Below are positions 10,434 through 18,546 of a stretch of 64,000 nt of DNA, piece after piece. Positions within the stretch are counted from its first letter, which is position 1; each line of letters starts with the position of its first letter. The notes beneath the pieces were generated by a model. The model was not told where the DNA came from, ran no database searches, and saw nothing but the letters and a program-made list of their open reading frames with translations. Source of the stretch: Methylobacterium indicum (lineage in GTDB: Bacteria > Pseudomonadota > Alphaproteobacteria > Rhizobiales > Beijerinckiaceae); NCBI RefSeq assembly GCF_001043895.1, contig NZ_JTHF01000111.1, positions 26,553-90,552 of the forward strand, given 5' to 3'. A program made the translations under genes and the position numbers.

Positions 10434-11723
10434 ATGCGCGACCAGCACCCCCTCACCCTCATGCTGATCGGCTCCGGCGGGCGCGAGCACGCGCTCGCCT
10501 GGAAGCTCGCCCAGAGCCCGCTCTGCCGGCGCCTGCTCATCGCCCCCGGCAATCCCGGCACGGCCGCCCACGGCACCAACCTGTCCCTCGACGTCACCGA
10601 CCACGCCGCGGTGATCGCGGCCTGCCGTCAGGAGGGCGTCGATTTCGTCGTCGTCGGCCCCGAGGCGCCCCTGGTGGCGGGCCTCGTCGACGCGCTCTCG
10701 GGGGCCGGGATCCGGGCCTTCGGCCCGAACGCGGCCGCGGCCCAGCTCGAAGGCTCGAAGGCCTTCACCAAGGAACTCTGCCGGGACTTCGCGATCCCGA
10801 CCGCCGCCTTCGCGCGCTTCCGGGAGGTCGAGCCGGCGCTCGCTCATCTCCGTGCCGGCCGCATCCCGGTCGTCGTCAAGGCGGATGGTCTTGCCGCCGG
10901 CAAGGGCGTGGTGGTGGCCGAGACGCTGGAACAAGCGGAGGCCGCGGTCGAAAACATGCTCGGCGGCGGGATGGGCGCCGCCGGAGCCGAGGTGGTGATC
11001 GAGGCGTGCATGGTCGGCGAGGAGGCGAGCCTGTTCGCGCTGTGCGACGGCACCCGCGCCGTGCCGCTCGGCACCGCGCAGGACCACAAGCGCGTCCACG
11101 ACGGCGACCTCGGCCCGAATACCGGCGGCATGGGCGCCTACTCGCCCGCCCCCGTCCTGACGCCGGAGCTCGAAGCCGAGGTGATGGCGCGGATCATCCG
11201 CCCGACCCTCGACGGCATGCGGGCGCGGGGTACGCCGTTCTCGGGCATCCTCTACGCCGGCCTGATGCTGACGGACGAGGGCCCGATGCTGATCGAGTAC
11301 AACACCCGCTTCGGCGATCCCGAATGCGAGGTGCTGATGCCGCGCCTCGCCTCCGATCTGGTGCCGCTGCTGCTCGCGGCCGCCGAGGGCGACCTCTCGG
11401 GCGTCGTGCCGGAGTGGCGCGACGAGGTGGCGCTGACCGTCATCATGGCCGCCCCCGGCTATCCCGGCACCGTCGCCAAGGGTTCGGAGATCCGCGGGCT
11501 CGCCGAGGCCGAGGCGGCCGGCGCCCTGGTGTTCCAGGCCGGCACGAAGCGCGACGGCGCGCGGCTCGTCGCCGATGGCGGCCGGGTGCTGGCGGTGACG
11601 GCGCTGGGCCGCGACGTGCGGGAGGCGCAGAGCCGGGCCTACGCGGCCCTCGACAGGATCGACTGGCCGGAGGGGTTTTGCCGCCGCGACATCGGCTGGC
11701 GCGCGGTGGCCCGCGAGACCTGA
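10434..11723 (+). CDS. purD: phosphoribosylamine-glycine ligase (GARS)
   Basis: Second committed step of purine synthesis, joining glycine to phosphoribosylamine with ATP. An ATP-grasp enzyme of 429 residues with the N-terminal [24 protein letters not shown], the conserved [14 protein letters not shown] and YNTRFGDPE. The start at 10434 gives a short MRDQHPLT extension; ATG 10461 ([10 protein letters not shown]) is an alternative, and neither has a strong ribosome binding site. Divergent from xseA with a 155-base shared upstream region. Confidence 0.95.
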   Translation: MRDQHPLTLMLIGSGGREHALAWKLAQSPLCRRLLIAPGNPGTAAHGTNLSLDVTDHAAVIAACRQEGVDFVVVGPEAPLVAGLVDALSGAGIRAFGPNAAAAQLEGSKAFTKELCRDFAIPTAAFARFREVEPALAHLRAGRIPVVVKADGLAAGKGVVVAETLEQAEAAVENMLGGGMGAAGAEVVIEACMVGEEASLFALCDGTRAVPLGTAQDHKRVHDGDLGPNTGGMGAYSPAPVLTPELEAEVMARIIRPTLDGMRARGTPFSGILYAGLMLTDEGPMLIEYNTRFGDPECEVLMPRLASDLVPLLLAAAEGDLSGVVPEWRDEVALTVIMAAPGYPGTVAKGSEIRGLAEAEAAGALVFQAGTKRDGARLVADGGRVLAVTALGRDVREAQSRAYAALDRIDWPEGFCRRDIGWRAVARET

Positions 11724-11796
11724 GCCTTCCTCGTGCGTTAGCCCCGACGAGGGCCCGTGTCCCGGCGCGGGCCCGACGACCCTTGGGGAGCGCCCG

Positions 11797-12705
11797 ATGC
11801 CCGCCGACCTGTTTCCCGGCTTCACCTCGCACTGGATCGACCTGCCCGACGGGCGCTTCTTCGCCCGGGCCGGCGGCGCCGAGGGCGCGCCGCCGCTCGT
11901 GCTGCTGCACGGCTTTCCCCAGACCCATGCCTGCTGGCACCGGATCGCCCCGGCGCTCGCCCGCACCCACCGGGTGATCTGCCTCGACCTCAAGGGCTAC
12001 GGCTGGTCGGCGGCGCCGAAGGGCGATCCCGCCCACCAGGACTATTCCAAGCGCCAGATGGGCCGCGAGGTGGTGGCGGTGATGGAGCGGCTGGGCCATG
12101 TCCGCTTCGGGCTCGTCGGCCACGACCGCGGCGCCCGGGTCGGCTACCGCCTCGCCCTCGACGAGCCGGGCCGCATCGACCGCCTCGCCCTCCTCGACAT
12201 CGTGCCGACGGTCTCGCAATGGCGGACGATGGAGCGGGAGCCCGACGCCTACCCGCATTGGCGCTTCCTGGCGCAACCCGCGCCCATCCCCGAGACGGAG
12301 ATCGGCAAGGCGCCGATCCCCTACTACGAGGACCTGCTGCGCCTCTGGACAGGCTCCGGCACCCTCGACGCCTTCTCGCCCGGCGCCCTCGACCTCTACC
12401 GCCAGAGCTGGAACGTGCCCGAGCGCATCCACGCCAGCTGCGAGGATTATCGCGCCGGGGCCGGACCCGACCGGGCCGCCGACGAGGCCGATCTCGCCGA
12501 AGGACGACGCCTCGCCGGTCCTCTCCTGGTCCTGGTCGCCGACCGTTTCGTCGGCAGGAACGGCCTCGACCCGGTGCGCCAGGCCTGGACCGGCACCTTC
12601 GCGCCGGAGGACACGACCTTCGAGATCGTCCCCTCGGGCCATTTCGTCGCCGAGGAGAATCCGGAGGCAATGCTGCCGATCCTGGAGCAGTTCTTCGGCG
12701 CGTGA
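11797..12705 (+). CDS. alpha/beta hydrolase, fluoroacetate/haloacetate dehalogenase type
   Basis: 302-residue alpha/beta hydrolase. All positions important in characterised fluoroacetate dehalogenases have equivalents at nearly the same numbers: nucleophile Asp110 with carboxylate-binding Arg111 and Arg114 (GHDRGAR), Asp134 (LLDIVPT), the halide-site pair His154-Trp155 (PHWRFLAQP), Tyr218 (CEDYRA) and the base His282 (SGHFVAEENPE). HGFPQTHACW is the oxyanion-hole segment. Epoxide hydrolase is the alternative, but the Arg pair and His-Trp favour haloacid dehalogenation. It sits 73 bases after purD and is probably an independent function. Confidence 0.82.
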   Translation: MPADLFPGFTSHWIDLPDGRFFARAGGAEGAPPLVLLHGFPQTHACWHRIAPALARTHRVICLDLKGYGWSAAPKGDPAHQDYSKRQMGREVVAVMERLGHVRFGLVGHDRGARVGYRLALDEPGRIDRLALLDIVPTVSQWRTMEREPDAYPHWRFLAQPAPIPETEIGKAPIPYYEDLLRLWTGSGTLDAFSPGALDLYRQSWNVPERIHASCEDYRAGAGPDRAADEADLAEGRRLAGPLLVLVADRFVGRNGLDPVRQAWTGTFAPEDTTFEIVPSGHFVAEENPEAMLPILEQFFGA

Positions 12706-13198
12706 TCTGCGAGGCGACACGGTATGGGAGGACGCGCGGGTTTTTCCTCTCCCCGCGGGCGGTCGGCGGTAGGGCTGTCCGGGAAGAAAATAGAGCGGCT
12801 CCCCTCTCCCGTGTGGGAGAGGGGCCGGGGGATCGAAGATCCCGCGTGAGGGTGACACGCTTCCGAGTCAGGCTCTGACCGTCCCGCTGTCAGCACGACG
12901 TTCAGTGCTTGGATAAGAACCGTATCACCCTCGCGCGATCTTCGATCGCCCCTACCCCTCTCCCACACGGGAGAGGGGATCCCGCGCTTGATTCTTGAAG
13001 GGCTTTTCCCCCGACAGCCCTTTGCCACCGGGAGGAGGCGAGAACCCGCGCCGCTCTCATCCCGTATCCGGTCTCGCCCGACCCGGCAGACCCGCGCAGG
13101 GCGGATGACCGCTCCCCGCCCGGGACCGTAGCGGGCGCGCGGCCCCTGCGGCACAACCCGGGCGGGCGGATGATCGCGTTCGCCCGGGGGAAACATCC
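12706..13198. other. intergenic region with repeat copy A
   Basis: The 493 bases between the hydrolase and rarD contain the palindromic repeat at 12801-12978 and otherwise no credible gene. The GTG start of rarD is preceded by a GGGGGA ribosome binding site. No good promoter was found. Confidence 0.5.
12801..12978. repeat. palindromic intergenic repeat, copy A
   Basis: The element is bounded by two 24-bp palindromes of the form CCCCTCTCCC-(GTGT or ACAC)-GGGAGAGGGG, at 12801-12824 and 12955-12978, exact inverted copies of each other. The inverted repeat continues inward through GATCGAAGATC / GATCTTCGATC and GTGAGGGTGA / TCACCCTCGC, giving arms of about 50 bp around a unique centre. Copy B is at 17443-17590. 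Confidence 0.85.
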
Positions 13199-14074
13199 GT
13201 GGGTCTGATCTACGCGCTCGGCGCCTTCCTGAGCTGGGGCCTCGTCGTCCCGGTTCACTTCCGCCTGCTCGACGGGGTGCCGGCCTGGGGCATCCTCGCC
13301 CACCGCATTCTCTGGTCGAGCGTGTTCGTGACCCTGCTGCTCGTCGGTCTGCGGCTGATGCGGCGGGGGCCGGTGATCGGCTTCCAGCGCCGCCACCTCT
13401 TCCTGCTGCTCTCCGCCCTGATCGTCGCGGGCAACTGGTCATTGTACCTGTGGGCGGTGCAGAACGGCCGGATGCTCGACGCGAGCCTGGGCTACTTCAT
13501 CAACCCCCTCGTCAACGTCGCGCTCGGCGCCCTGGTCCTGCGCGAATCCCTGCGTCCGCTCCAGCTCGCCGCGGTGGCGCTCGCGGCCATCGGCGTCGTC
13601 GCGGCGGTGGTGGCGGCGGGCGCGCTGCCCTGGATCGCGCTCGCGCTCGCGGTCAGCTTCGCGGTCTATGCCCTGATCCGCAAGCTGGTGCCGATCGACC
13701 CGATCCTCGGGCTCGGCGCCGAGACCTTCGCGCTCCTGCCGCTGGCGCTCGCCTACCTCGCCCTCACCCCGACGCCCCCCGGGCTCGGGACCGGGCAATG
13801 GCTGCTCCTGATGCTCACCGGCGTCACCACAGCCGTCCCGCTGATGTGGTTCGCGGCCGCCGCCTCGCGTCTCAAGCTCTCGACCATCGGCCTGCTGCAA
13901 TACCTCTCGCCGTCCTGCCTGCTGGGCCTGAGCGTGCTGGTCTACGGCGAGTCCCTGCCGCTCTCCCGGGTGCTGGTCTTCGGGCTGATCTGGGCGGGAC
14001 TGGCGCTCTACGCCCTCGACGCGGCGCGTCCGCGCCGCGTGGTCGCGCCGGCTCCCGAGAACAGGCCAGCCTGA
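13199..14074 (+). CDS. rarD: RarD-like EamA-family transporter
   Basis: Inner-membrane permease of the drug/metabolite transporter superfamily, RarD branch. The 291 residues form about ten transmembrane helices in two EamA repeats. Typical RarD stretches are SWGLVVPVHF, AHRILWSSVF, GNWSLYLWAV, SLGYFINPLVNV and LQYLSPSC. It starts with GTG at 13199, ten bases after GGGGGA. The substrate is unknown; the old name (chloramphenicol sensitivity) is not a functional assignment. Confidence 0.9.
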   Translation: MGLIYALGAFLSWGLVVPVHFRLLDGVPAWGILAHRILWSSVFVTLLLVGLRLMRRGPVIGFQRRHLFLLLSALIVAGNWSLYLWAVQNGRMLDASLGYFINPLVNVALGALVLRESLRPLQLAAVALAAIGVVAAVVAAGALPWIALALAVSFAVYALIRKLVPIDPILGLGAETFALLPLALAYLALTPTPPGLGTGQWLLLMLTGVTTAVPLMWFAAAASRLKLSTIGLLQYLSPSCLLGLSVLVYGESLPLSRVLVFGLIWAGLALYALDAARPRRVVAPAPENRPA

Positions 14075-14159
14075 CGCAAGCCCCACCGGTCAAGCTTCCC
14101 CCGTCCAACCATAATCGCCGGGCTTTGTCGCCTCACGCGACGAATCGGCGGGGGCCGCG

Positions 14160-14327
14160 ATGATCCTGGGCGATGTGAATGTGGGCGACGTGCACCTGGG
14201 TGACGCGAACCTGGACCACGCGAAGACGAGGGACGGGACGGGGCCCCATCCGGTCTGGCTGGTGGTCGGGCCCTGGGCGATGTTCGCCGTGGTGGTGGGC
14301 GGCTTCCTCGCCCGCTGGTGGCCGTGA
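14160..14327 (+). CDS. small membrane protein, 55 residues, unrecognised
   Basis: A short reading frame with a GGCGGGGG site upstream, high GC at third codon positions and one C-terminal membrane helix (WLVVGPWAMFAVVVGGFLARWW). Its N-terminus repeats a GDVN/GDVH/GDAN pattern at five- to six-residue intervals (LGDVNVGDVHLGDANLDH). A perfect 12-bp hairpin follows before the convergent SDR gene, in keeping with a real transcription unit. I do not recognise a family, and it may be non-coding. Confidence 0.45.
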   Translation: MILGDVNVGDVHLGDANLDHAKTRDGTGPHPVWLVVGPWAMFAVVVGGFLARWWP

Positions 14328-14386
14328 CCGGCAGCCGCCGCGGCGGGACCCGATGCAGGCCGGAGACCGAACAATCCGGCGCACGA

Positions 14387-14423
14387 GAGCAGCGCCCGAT
14401 CGCGGTGCAACCGGGCGCTGCTC
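14387..14423. terminator. bidirectional hairpin before SDR
   Basis: GAGCAGCGCCCG (14387-14398) and CGGGCGCTGCTC (14412-14423) form a perfect 12-bp stem with a 13-base loop, midway between a rightward small gene and the leftward SDR gene. Confidence 0.6.
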
Positions 14424-14457
14424 CAGATCTCCGATTTCAAGGCTCGAGGCGACCGCT

Positions 14458-15225
14458 CTACGTGAGCATCTGCAGGTCGCCATCCACCGCCAGCGCCTGG
14501 CCCGAGATGGTCTTGCCGCGCGCCGAGGCGAGGAACAGGATCTGGTCGGCGAGCTGGCGGGCCGTGACGTAATCCTTGATCGAGGCCGCCGCGAAGGCCG
14601 CGCTCTCCATCTCGGAGAAGCTGATCCCGCGCTGCTGCGCCTTGGCCTCCAGCACCCGGCGCTGGCGGTCGCCGGCGACGATGCCGGGGAGCACCGCGTT
14701 GACCCGGATGCCGTCGGGCCCGAGCTCCCGCGACAGCGACTTGGTGAAGCCGATCACCGCCCATTTCGCCGCCGCGTAGGGCGTGCGCAGCGGGAAGCCG
14801 AAGCGGCCCGCCGCCGAGGACAGGTTGACGATCGACGGGTTGGCGCTCCGGCGCAGCTGCGGCACCGCGAGGCGCACGCAATTGAACTGCCCGGTGATGC
14901 AGATGTCGAGGGTGCGGTCCCAGTCCTCCGGGTTGATCTCCTCGACACGGCCCGTCGGCCCGGCGATGCCGGCATTGTTGACGAGGCAATCGAGGCCGCC
15001 GAGCGCCGCGTCGGCTTCCGCGAACAGACGGGCGATGTCCTCGCGCGAGGCGACGTCGGCATGGGTGCCGGTGATCCCCGTCGGCAGGGCTGCGAGCGCA
15101 TCGCGGTCGACGTCGCAGACATGGACCTGCGCGCCCTCCTCCCGGAAGGCCTGCGCCACCTCGAGCCCGATGCCGCCGGCCCCCGCGGTGACCAGCACCT
15201 TCAGGCCGCCCAGTCCCATCTCCAT
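14458..15225 (-). CDS. SDR family oxidoreductase
   Basis: NAD(P)-dependent short-chain dehydrogenase, 255 residues. It shows the Rossmann motif TAGAGGIG (13-20), NNAG (83-86), Ser136/137, Tyr150 and Lys154 (YAAAK), and a C-terminus SGQALAVDGD. The ATG at 15225 follows GGAGG six bases upstream; longer frames would add a non-homologous Pro/Arg-rich extension. It lies 28 bases downstream of the GntR gene on the same strand, so the two probably form one operon opposite the ABC transporter. Its place in the pathway would be oxidation of a hydroxy substrate. Confidence 0.88.
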   Translation of the reverse strand: MEMGLGGLKVLVTAGAGGIGLEVAQAFREEGAQVHVCDVDRDALAALPTGITGTHADVASREDIARLFAEADAALGGLDCLVNNAGIAGPTGRVEEINPEDWDRTLDICITGQFNCVRLAVPQLRRSANPSIVNLSSAAGRFGFPLRTPYAAAKWAVIGFTKSLSRELGPDGIRVNAVLPGIVAGDRQRRVLEAKAQQRGISFSEMESAAFAAASIKDYVTARQLADQILFLASARGKTISGQALAVDGDLQMLT

Positions 15226-15253
15226 GATGATCCTCCGTTGTGGGGCGCCGGGC

Positions 15254-15988
15254 TCAGGAGGCCAGGCGACCGGTCGCTTCGATGAAGGCGGCGCTGCCGG
15301 CGATGTCGGCGGCGAGCGCGGCGCGGGCGCCCTCGGGGTCTCCCGTCGCGAGGGCTGCCACGAGGCGCGCGTGGTGCGCCTCGGCCCCGCCCTCGGCGAG
15401 GCGGCGGGGCGAGGAGCGCATGTCGAGGTTGAGCACCGGGCCGATGCGCAGCCATAGCCCCTCGATGATCGCGACGAGCGAGGGCAGGCCGGCGGCGGCA
15501 TAGACCGCGAAGTGCAGGTCGCGGTTCGCCCGCATCGCCCGCTCCAGATCGGGCGCGTCGGCCCGGACCTCGCTGCGGAACGCCGCGTCGTGGGCCCGGA
15601 TCGCCGCGAGGTCGCCCGGTCCGCAGGCCTGGGCGGCCTCCGCCGCCGCGAATCCTTCGACGGCGATCCGCACCCGGGTCAGCTCCCGGAATTTTTTGAG
15701 CGTGATCACCGGCACCCGCACCGCGCGGTTCGGCAGCACCTCCAGGGCCTCGTCGGCGACGAGGCGCGACACCGCCTCGCGGGCCGGCATCATCGAGGTG
15801 CCGAGCCGCTCCGCCACCGTGCGCAGGGACAGCCGCTCGCCGGGTGCCAGCTCGCCGGCGATCAGGAGATCGCGCAGCGCGTCGTAGACCTGGGTGCCCA
15901 GTGTGATCCGCCCGGGAGGCGGGAGAGCCTCCGGGTCGGGCCGAGCGCGCGCCTCCACGGCAGCGCCATGCAAGTCCCGCCTCTGCAA
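15254..15988 (-). CDS. GntR family regulator, FCD domain
   Basis: Transcriptional regulator of the FadR/FCD branch, 244 residues. The winged helix covers about 25-95 (YDALRDLLIAGELAPGERLSL; RTVAERLGTS; MPAREAVSRLVADEALE), then an all-helical ligand-binding FCD domain with DLHFAVYAAAG. The frame is open to a GTG at 16084, but that would overlap a perfect palindrome; a TTG at 15988 lies seven bases after a strong GGGAGGAGG site and gives normal length, so TTG is chosen. It is divergent from the substrate-binding protein gene and probably controls both directions. Confidence 0.85.
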   Translation of the reverse strand: MQRRDLHGAAVEARARPDPEALPPPGRITLGTQVYDALRDLLIAGELAPGERLSLRTVAERLGTSMMPAREAVSRLVADEALEVLPNRAVRVPVITLKKFRELTRVRIAVEGFAAAEAAQACGPGDLAAIRAHDAAFRSEVRADAPDLERAMRANRDLHFAVYAAAGLPSLVAIIEGLWLRIGPVLNLDMRSSPRRLAEGGAEAHHARLVAALATGDPEGARAALAADIAGSAAFIEATGRLAS

Positions 15989-16075
15989 GCGCGGACCTCC
16001 TCCCTGCGTTTCCCTCCGGCGCTCCGGCGGCTTCAAGACCGTCTCGACAGGCGCGCCGTTTGATGCCAGCCTAAG

Positions 16076-16113
16076 TGTGATCACAGATCACGGCAACCCA
16101 AACGACCGTGATC
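16076..16113. promoter_or_regulatory. putative GntR operator region
   Basis: In the 147-base divergent gap, TGTGATCACA is a perfect 10-bp palindrome at 16076-16085. It abuts a second inverted repeat, GATCACGG (16086-16093) and CCGTGATC (16106-16113), with a 12-base spacer. FCD-type GntR proteins bind short palindromes of TGT-N4-ACA type. The sites lie 23-60 bases before the start of the substrate-binding protein gene. Confidence 0.6.
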
Positions 16114-16135
16114 GATCTCGGGCAGGATACGCACC

Positions 16136-17401
16136 ATGACGCAGGGCTTCACCCCCACGCGCCACGCGATCACGCGCCGCCGCCTCGTGCAGGGCGGTCT
16201 CGCGGTCGGCGCCACGCTCGCGATGCCGGGCCTCGTGCGGGCGCAAGGCGCGCAGCCGATCCGCATCGGCCACCTCACGCCGCGCACCGGCTTCCTCGGG
16301 CCGCTCGGCGAATACGCCGTGATGGCGGCACAGCTCGCCGTCGAGGAGATCAACGCCGCCGGCGGCATCGACGGCCGCAAGGTCGAGCTGCTGACCGAAG
16401 ACTCGGTCAACCCCCAGACCGCGTCGAGCAAGGCCGAGCGCTACATCGAGCGCGACAAGGTCGCGGCGATCGTCGGCGAGATCTCGTCGGCCTCGGCCCT
16501 CGCCATCGGCCAGGTCGCGCAGCGGGGCAAGACGATCTTCCTCAATACCGGCGCCAACTCGGACGCCCTGCGCGGCCAGGATTGCAAGCGCTACATGTTC
16601 CACGTCGAGGGTGCGAACTCGATGTACGTCAAGGCGGTCGGCCGCTCCTTGACCGAGCAGGGCCTCGTCAAGGGCAAGCGCTGGTACTCGCTCACCGCCG
16701 ATTACGCCTTCGGCCACGACCTCCTGCGGGTCGCCAAGGGGTTCATGCAGGGGAACGGCGGCACCTTCGCGGCCGACGAACTGGTGCCGACCGACGCCAC
16801 CGATTTTTCCGCCTACATGATCAAGATCCGGCAGGCGAAGCCCGACCTCGTGATCTCGAACCTCGCCGGCAACCAGATCACCAATTTCCTCAAGCAATAC
16901 GCCGAGTACGGCCTGCCGTTCCCGGTCGCCGGCTTCGGCTTCGACACGGCTTTGGCCTGGGGCGCCGGCCCCGGCAACTTCGCCGGCACCTGGCCGTGCC
17001 TGTGGCACCACAAGATCGATACGCCGTCGTCCAAGGCCTTCGTCGCCGCCTTCACCAAGAAATACGGCAAGCCGCCGGAGAACCAGGCCTGGGGCGACTA
17101 CAACGCGGTCAAGATCGTCGCCAAGGCGATGGCCGATACCCGCTCCACCGAGGGCCCTAAGCTGGTCTCGTATCTGGAGGGCGGCGCGACGTTCGACGTG
17201 CAGAAGCCCCGCCCCGGCTATTTCCGTGCCCGCGACCACCAGTTCATCAGCGAGATGTACGCGATCACCGCGCTCCCCGCCGACAAGGTGAAGGACAAGT
17301 GGGACCTCTTCACCTCGACCCCGGCGATCCCGGGCCCGAACGAGGACATGGAAGTGCTGGCCCCGACGGCGGAGGAGGCGGCGTGCAAGATGGAGGGGTG
17401 A
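16136..17401 (+). CDS. ABC importer substrate-binding protein, LivK-like, Tat signal
   Basis: Periplasmic binding protein of the branched-chain amino acid/amide (HAAT) class, 421 residues. The leader carries a twin-arginine motif (TRRRLVQGG) and ends ...VRAQG. The mature part has the type I fold with IRIGHLTPRTGFLGPLG, VEEINAAGGIDGRKVEL and AAIVGEISSASALA. The cargo cannot be read from sequence; members of the class bind amino acids, amides, aromatic acids or short carboxylates. It is followed by a palindromic repeat and then the permease gene, which may allow unequal expression of binding protein and membrane parts. Confidence 0.9.
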   Translation: MTQGFTPTRHAITRRRLVQGGLAVGATLAMPGLVRAQGAQPIRIGHLTPRTGFLGPLGEYAVMAAQLAVEEINAAGGIDGRKVELLTEDSVNPQTASSKAERYIERDKVAAIVGEISSASALAIGQVAQRGKTIFLNTGANSDALRGQDCKRYMFHVEGANSMYVKAVGRSLTEQGLVKGKRWYSLTADYAFGHDLLRVAKGFMQGNGGTFAADELVPTDATDFSAYMIKIRQAKPDLVISNLAGNQITNFLKQYAEYGLPFPVAGFGFDTALAWGAGPGNFAGTWPCLWHHKIDTPSSKAFVAAFTKKYGKPPENQAWGDYNAVKIVAKAMADTRSTEGPKLVSYLEGGATFDVQKPRPGYFRARDHQFISEMYAITALPADKVKDKWDLFTSTPAIPGPNEDMEVLAPTAEEAACKMEG

Positions 17402-17442
17402 CCTCTGCCGTTGCACCGAGGCTGGCAAGGTAAGACGCACCT

Positions 17443-17590
17443 CCCCTCTCCCGTGTGGGAGAGGGGCTGGGGGTGAGGGTGCTACGGGACTGAGTCGGGC
17501 TCGAACTGCCGTGCTGGCAGCTCAACGCCCAACGTCTCATTCGGAAGCGTGTCACCCTCACCCCTACCCCTCTCCCACACGGGAGAGGGG
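17443..17590. repeat. palindromic intergenic repeat, copy B
   Basis: It has the same terminal 24-bp palindromes as copy A, at 17443-17466 and 17567-17590, with inner arms GTGAGGGTG / CACCCTCAC. Its core is related to copy A in the opposite orientation (shared GGGTGACACGCTTCCGA, read on the minus strand here). It sits between the binding protein and permease genes of one ABC system and could form a long hairpin in the mRNA. Confidence 0.85.
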
Positions 17591-17662
17591 ATCCCGCGAT
17601 CTCCGTTGAAGCGGGTGGCGATCTGAAAATGACGCGAGTCCTTTTGAATCGGAACTAACCCC

Positions 17663-18541
17663 GTGCTCCTCCTCACCCTCGCCGTCGAGCAGGTCGTGAA
17701 CGGCCTGTTCCTGGGCGCGATCTACCTGCTGATCGCGCTCGGCCTGTCGCTGATCTTCAGCTTGGGCGGCATCGTCAATCTGGCCCACGGCGCGTTCTAC
17801 GCGATCGGCGCCTACCTGACGATCCTGCTCTCGCCCGCACTCGGCTTCGGCGGCTCCCTCGTCGTCGCGCCCGTCCTCGTCGCGGTGATCGGCCTCCTGG
17901 TCGAGCGGTTCCTCTTCCGGCGCTTCTACCGCTCCGACCCGATCCTCTCGCTGCTCCTCACCTTCGGCCTCGCCATGGTGGCCGAGCAGGCCTTGCGGAT
18001 GATCTTCGGGGCGCCGCCCCTGCCCTATGCGATCCCGCAGGCCCTGCGCGGCCAGGTCTTCCTCGGCGACTTCGTGCTGTCGCGCTACCGGCTCACCATC
18101 CTGGCGGCGGTGGTCGTGGCGGTGGCGGGCGTGTGGGTCCTGCTCCAGCGCACCACCTTCGGGCGGGTGGTCCGGGCGGGCGTCCAGAACCCCGACATGG
18201 TGGCGGCGCTCGGCATCTCGCTGAAACCCTACATGGCGACCGTGGTGGGCCTGAGCGTCGGCCTCGCGGCGCTGGCCGGGGTGATGCTGGCGCCGATCTC
18301 CGGCGTGCATCCGGCGATGGGCGCCGAGGTGCTCACCGGCGCCTTCGTGGTGGTGGTGATCGGCGGGCTCGGCTCGTTCTGGGGCGTGGTGCTCGCCGCC
18401 CTCATCGTCGGCATCGTCCGCGGCCTGATGGTGCTGGTCTATCCCGGTTTCGCCGAGGCCGCGATCTACGCCCTGATGGCGGTCATCCTGCTCGTGCGGC
18501 CCCGCGGCCTGCTCGGCGAGCGCATCCTGCGGTTCGAGTGA
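17663..18541 (+). CDS. livH: branched-chain-type ABC transporter permease (LivH-like)
   Basis: Inner-membrane permease, 292 residues, about eight helices, with the family segments GAIYLLIALGLSLIFSLGG, NLAHGAFYAIGAY and FVVVVIGGLGSFWG. It starts with GTG at 17663; the upstream site (GGAA) is weak. Its stop overlaps a possible GTG start of the next gene. Partner of the fused permease/ATPase protein and the upstream binding protein. Confidence 0.92.
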   Translation: MLLLTLAVEQVVNGLFLGAIYLLIALGLSLIFSLGGIVNLAHGAFYAIGAYLTILLSPALGFGGSLVVAPVLVAVIGLLVERFLFRRFYRSDPILSLLLTFGLAMVAEQALRMIFGAPPLPYAIPQALRGQVFLGDFVLSRYRLTILAAVVVAVAGVWVLLQRTTFGRVVRAGVQNPDMVAALGISLKPYMATVVGLSVGLAALAGVMLAPISGVHPAMGAEVLTGAFVVVVIGGLGSFWGVVLAALIVGIVRGLMVLVYPGFAEAAIYALMAVILLVRPRGLLGERILRFE

Positions 18542-18546
18542 CGACC

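Noticed and set aside
15254..16084. GTG 16084 as start of the GntR regulator
   Set aside because: It would add 32 atypical residues and place the start codon within the palindromic operator; TTG 15988 has a strong ribosome binding site.
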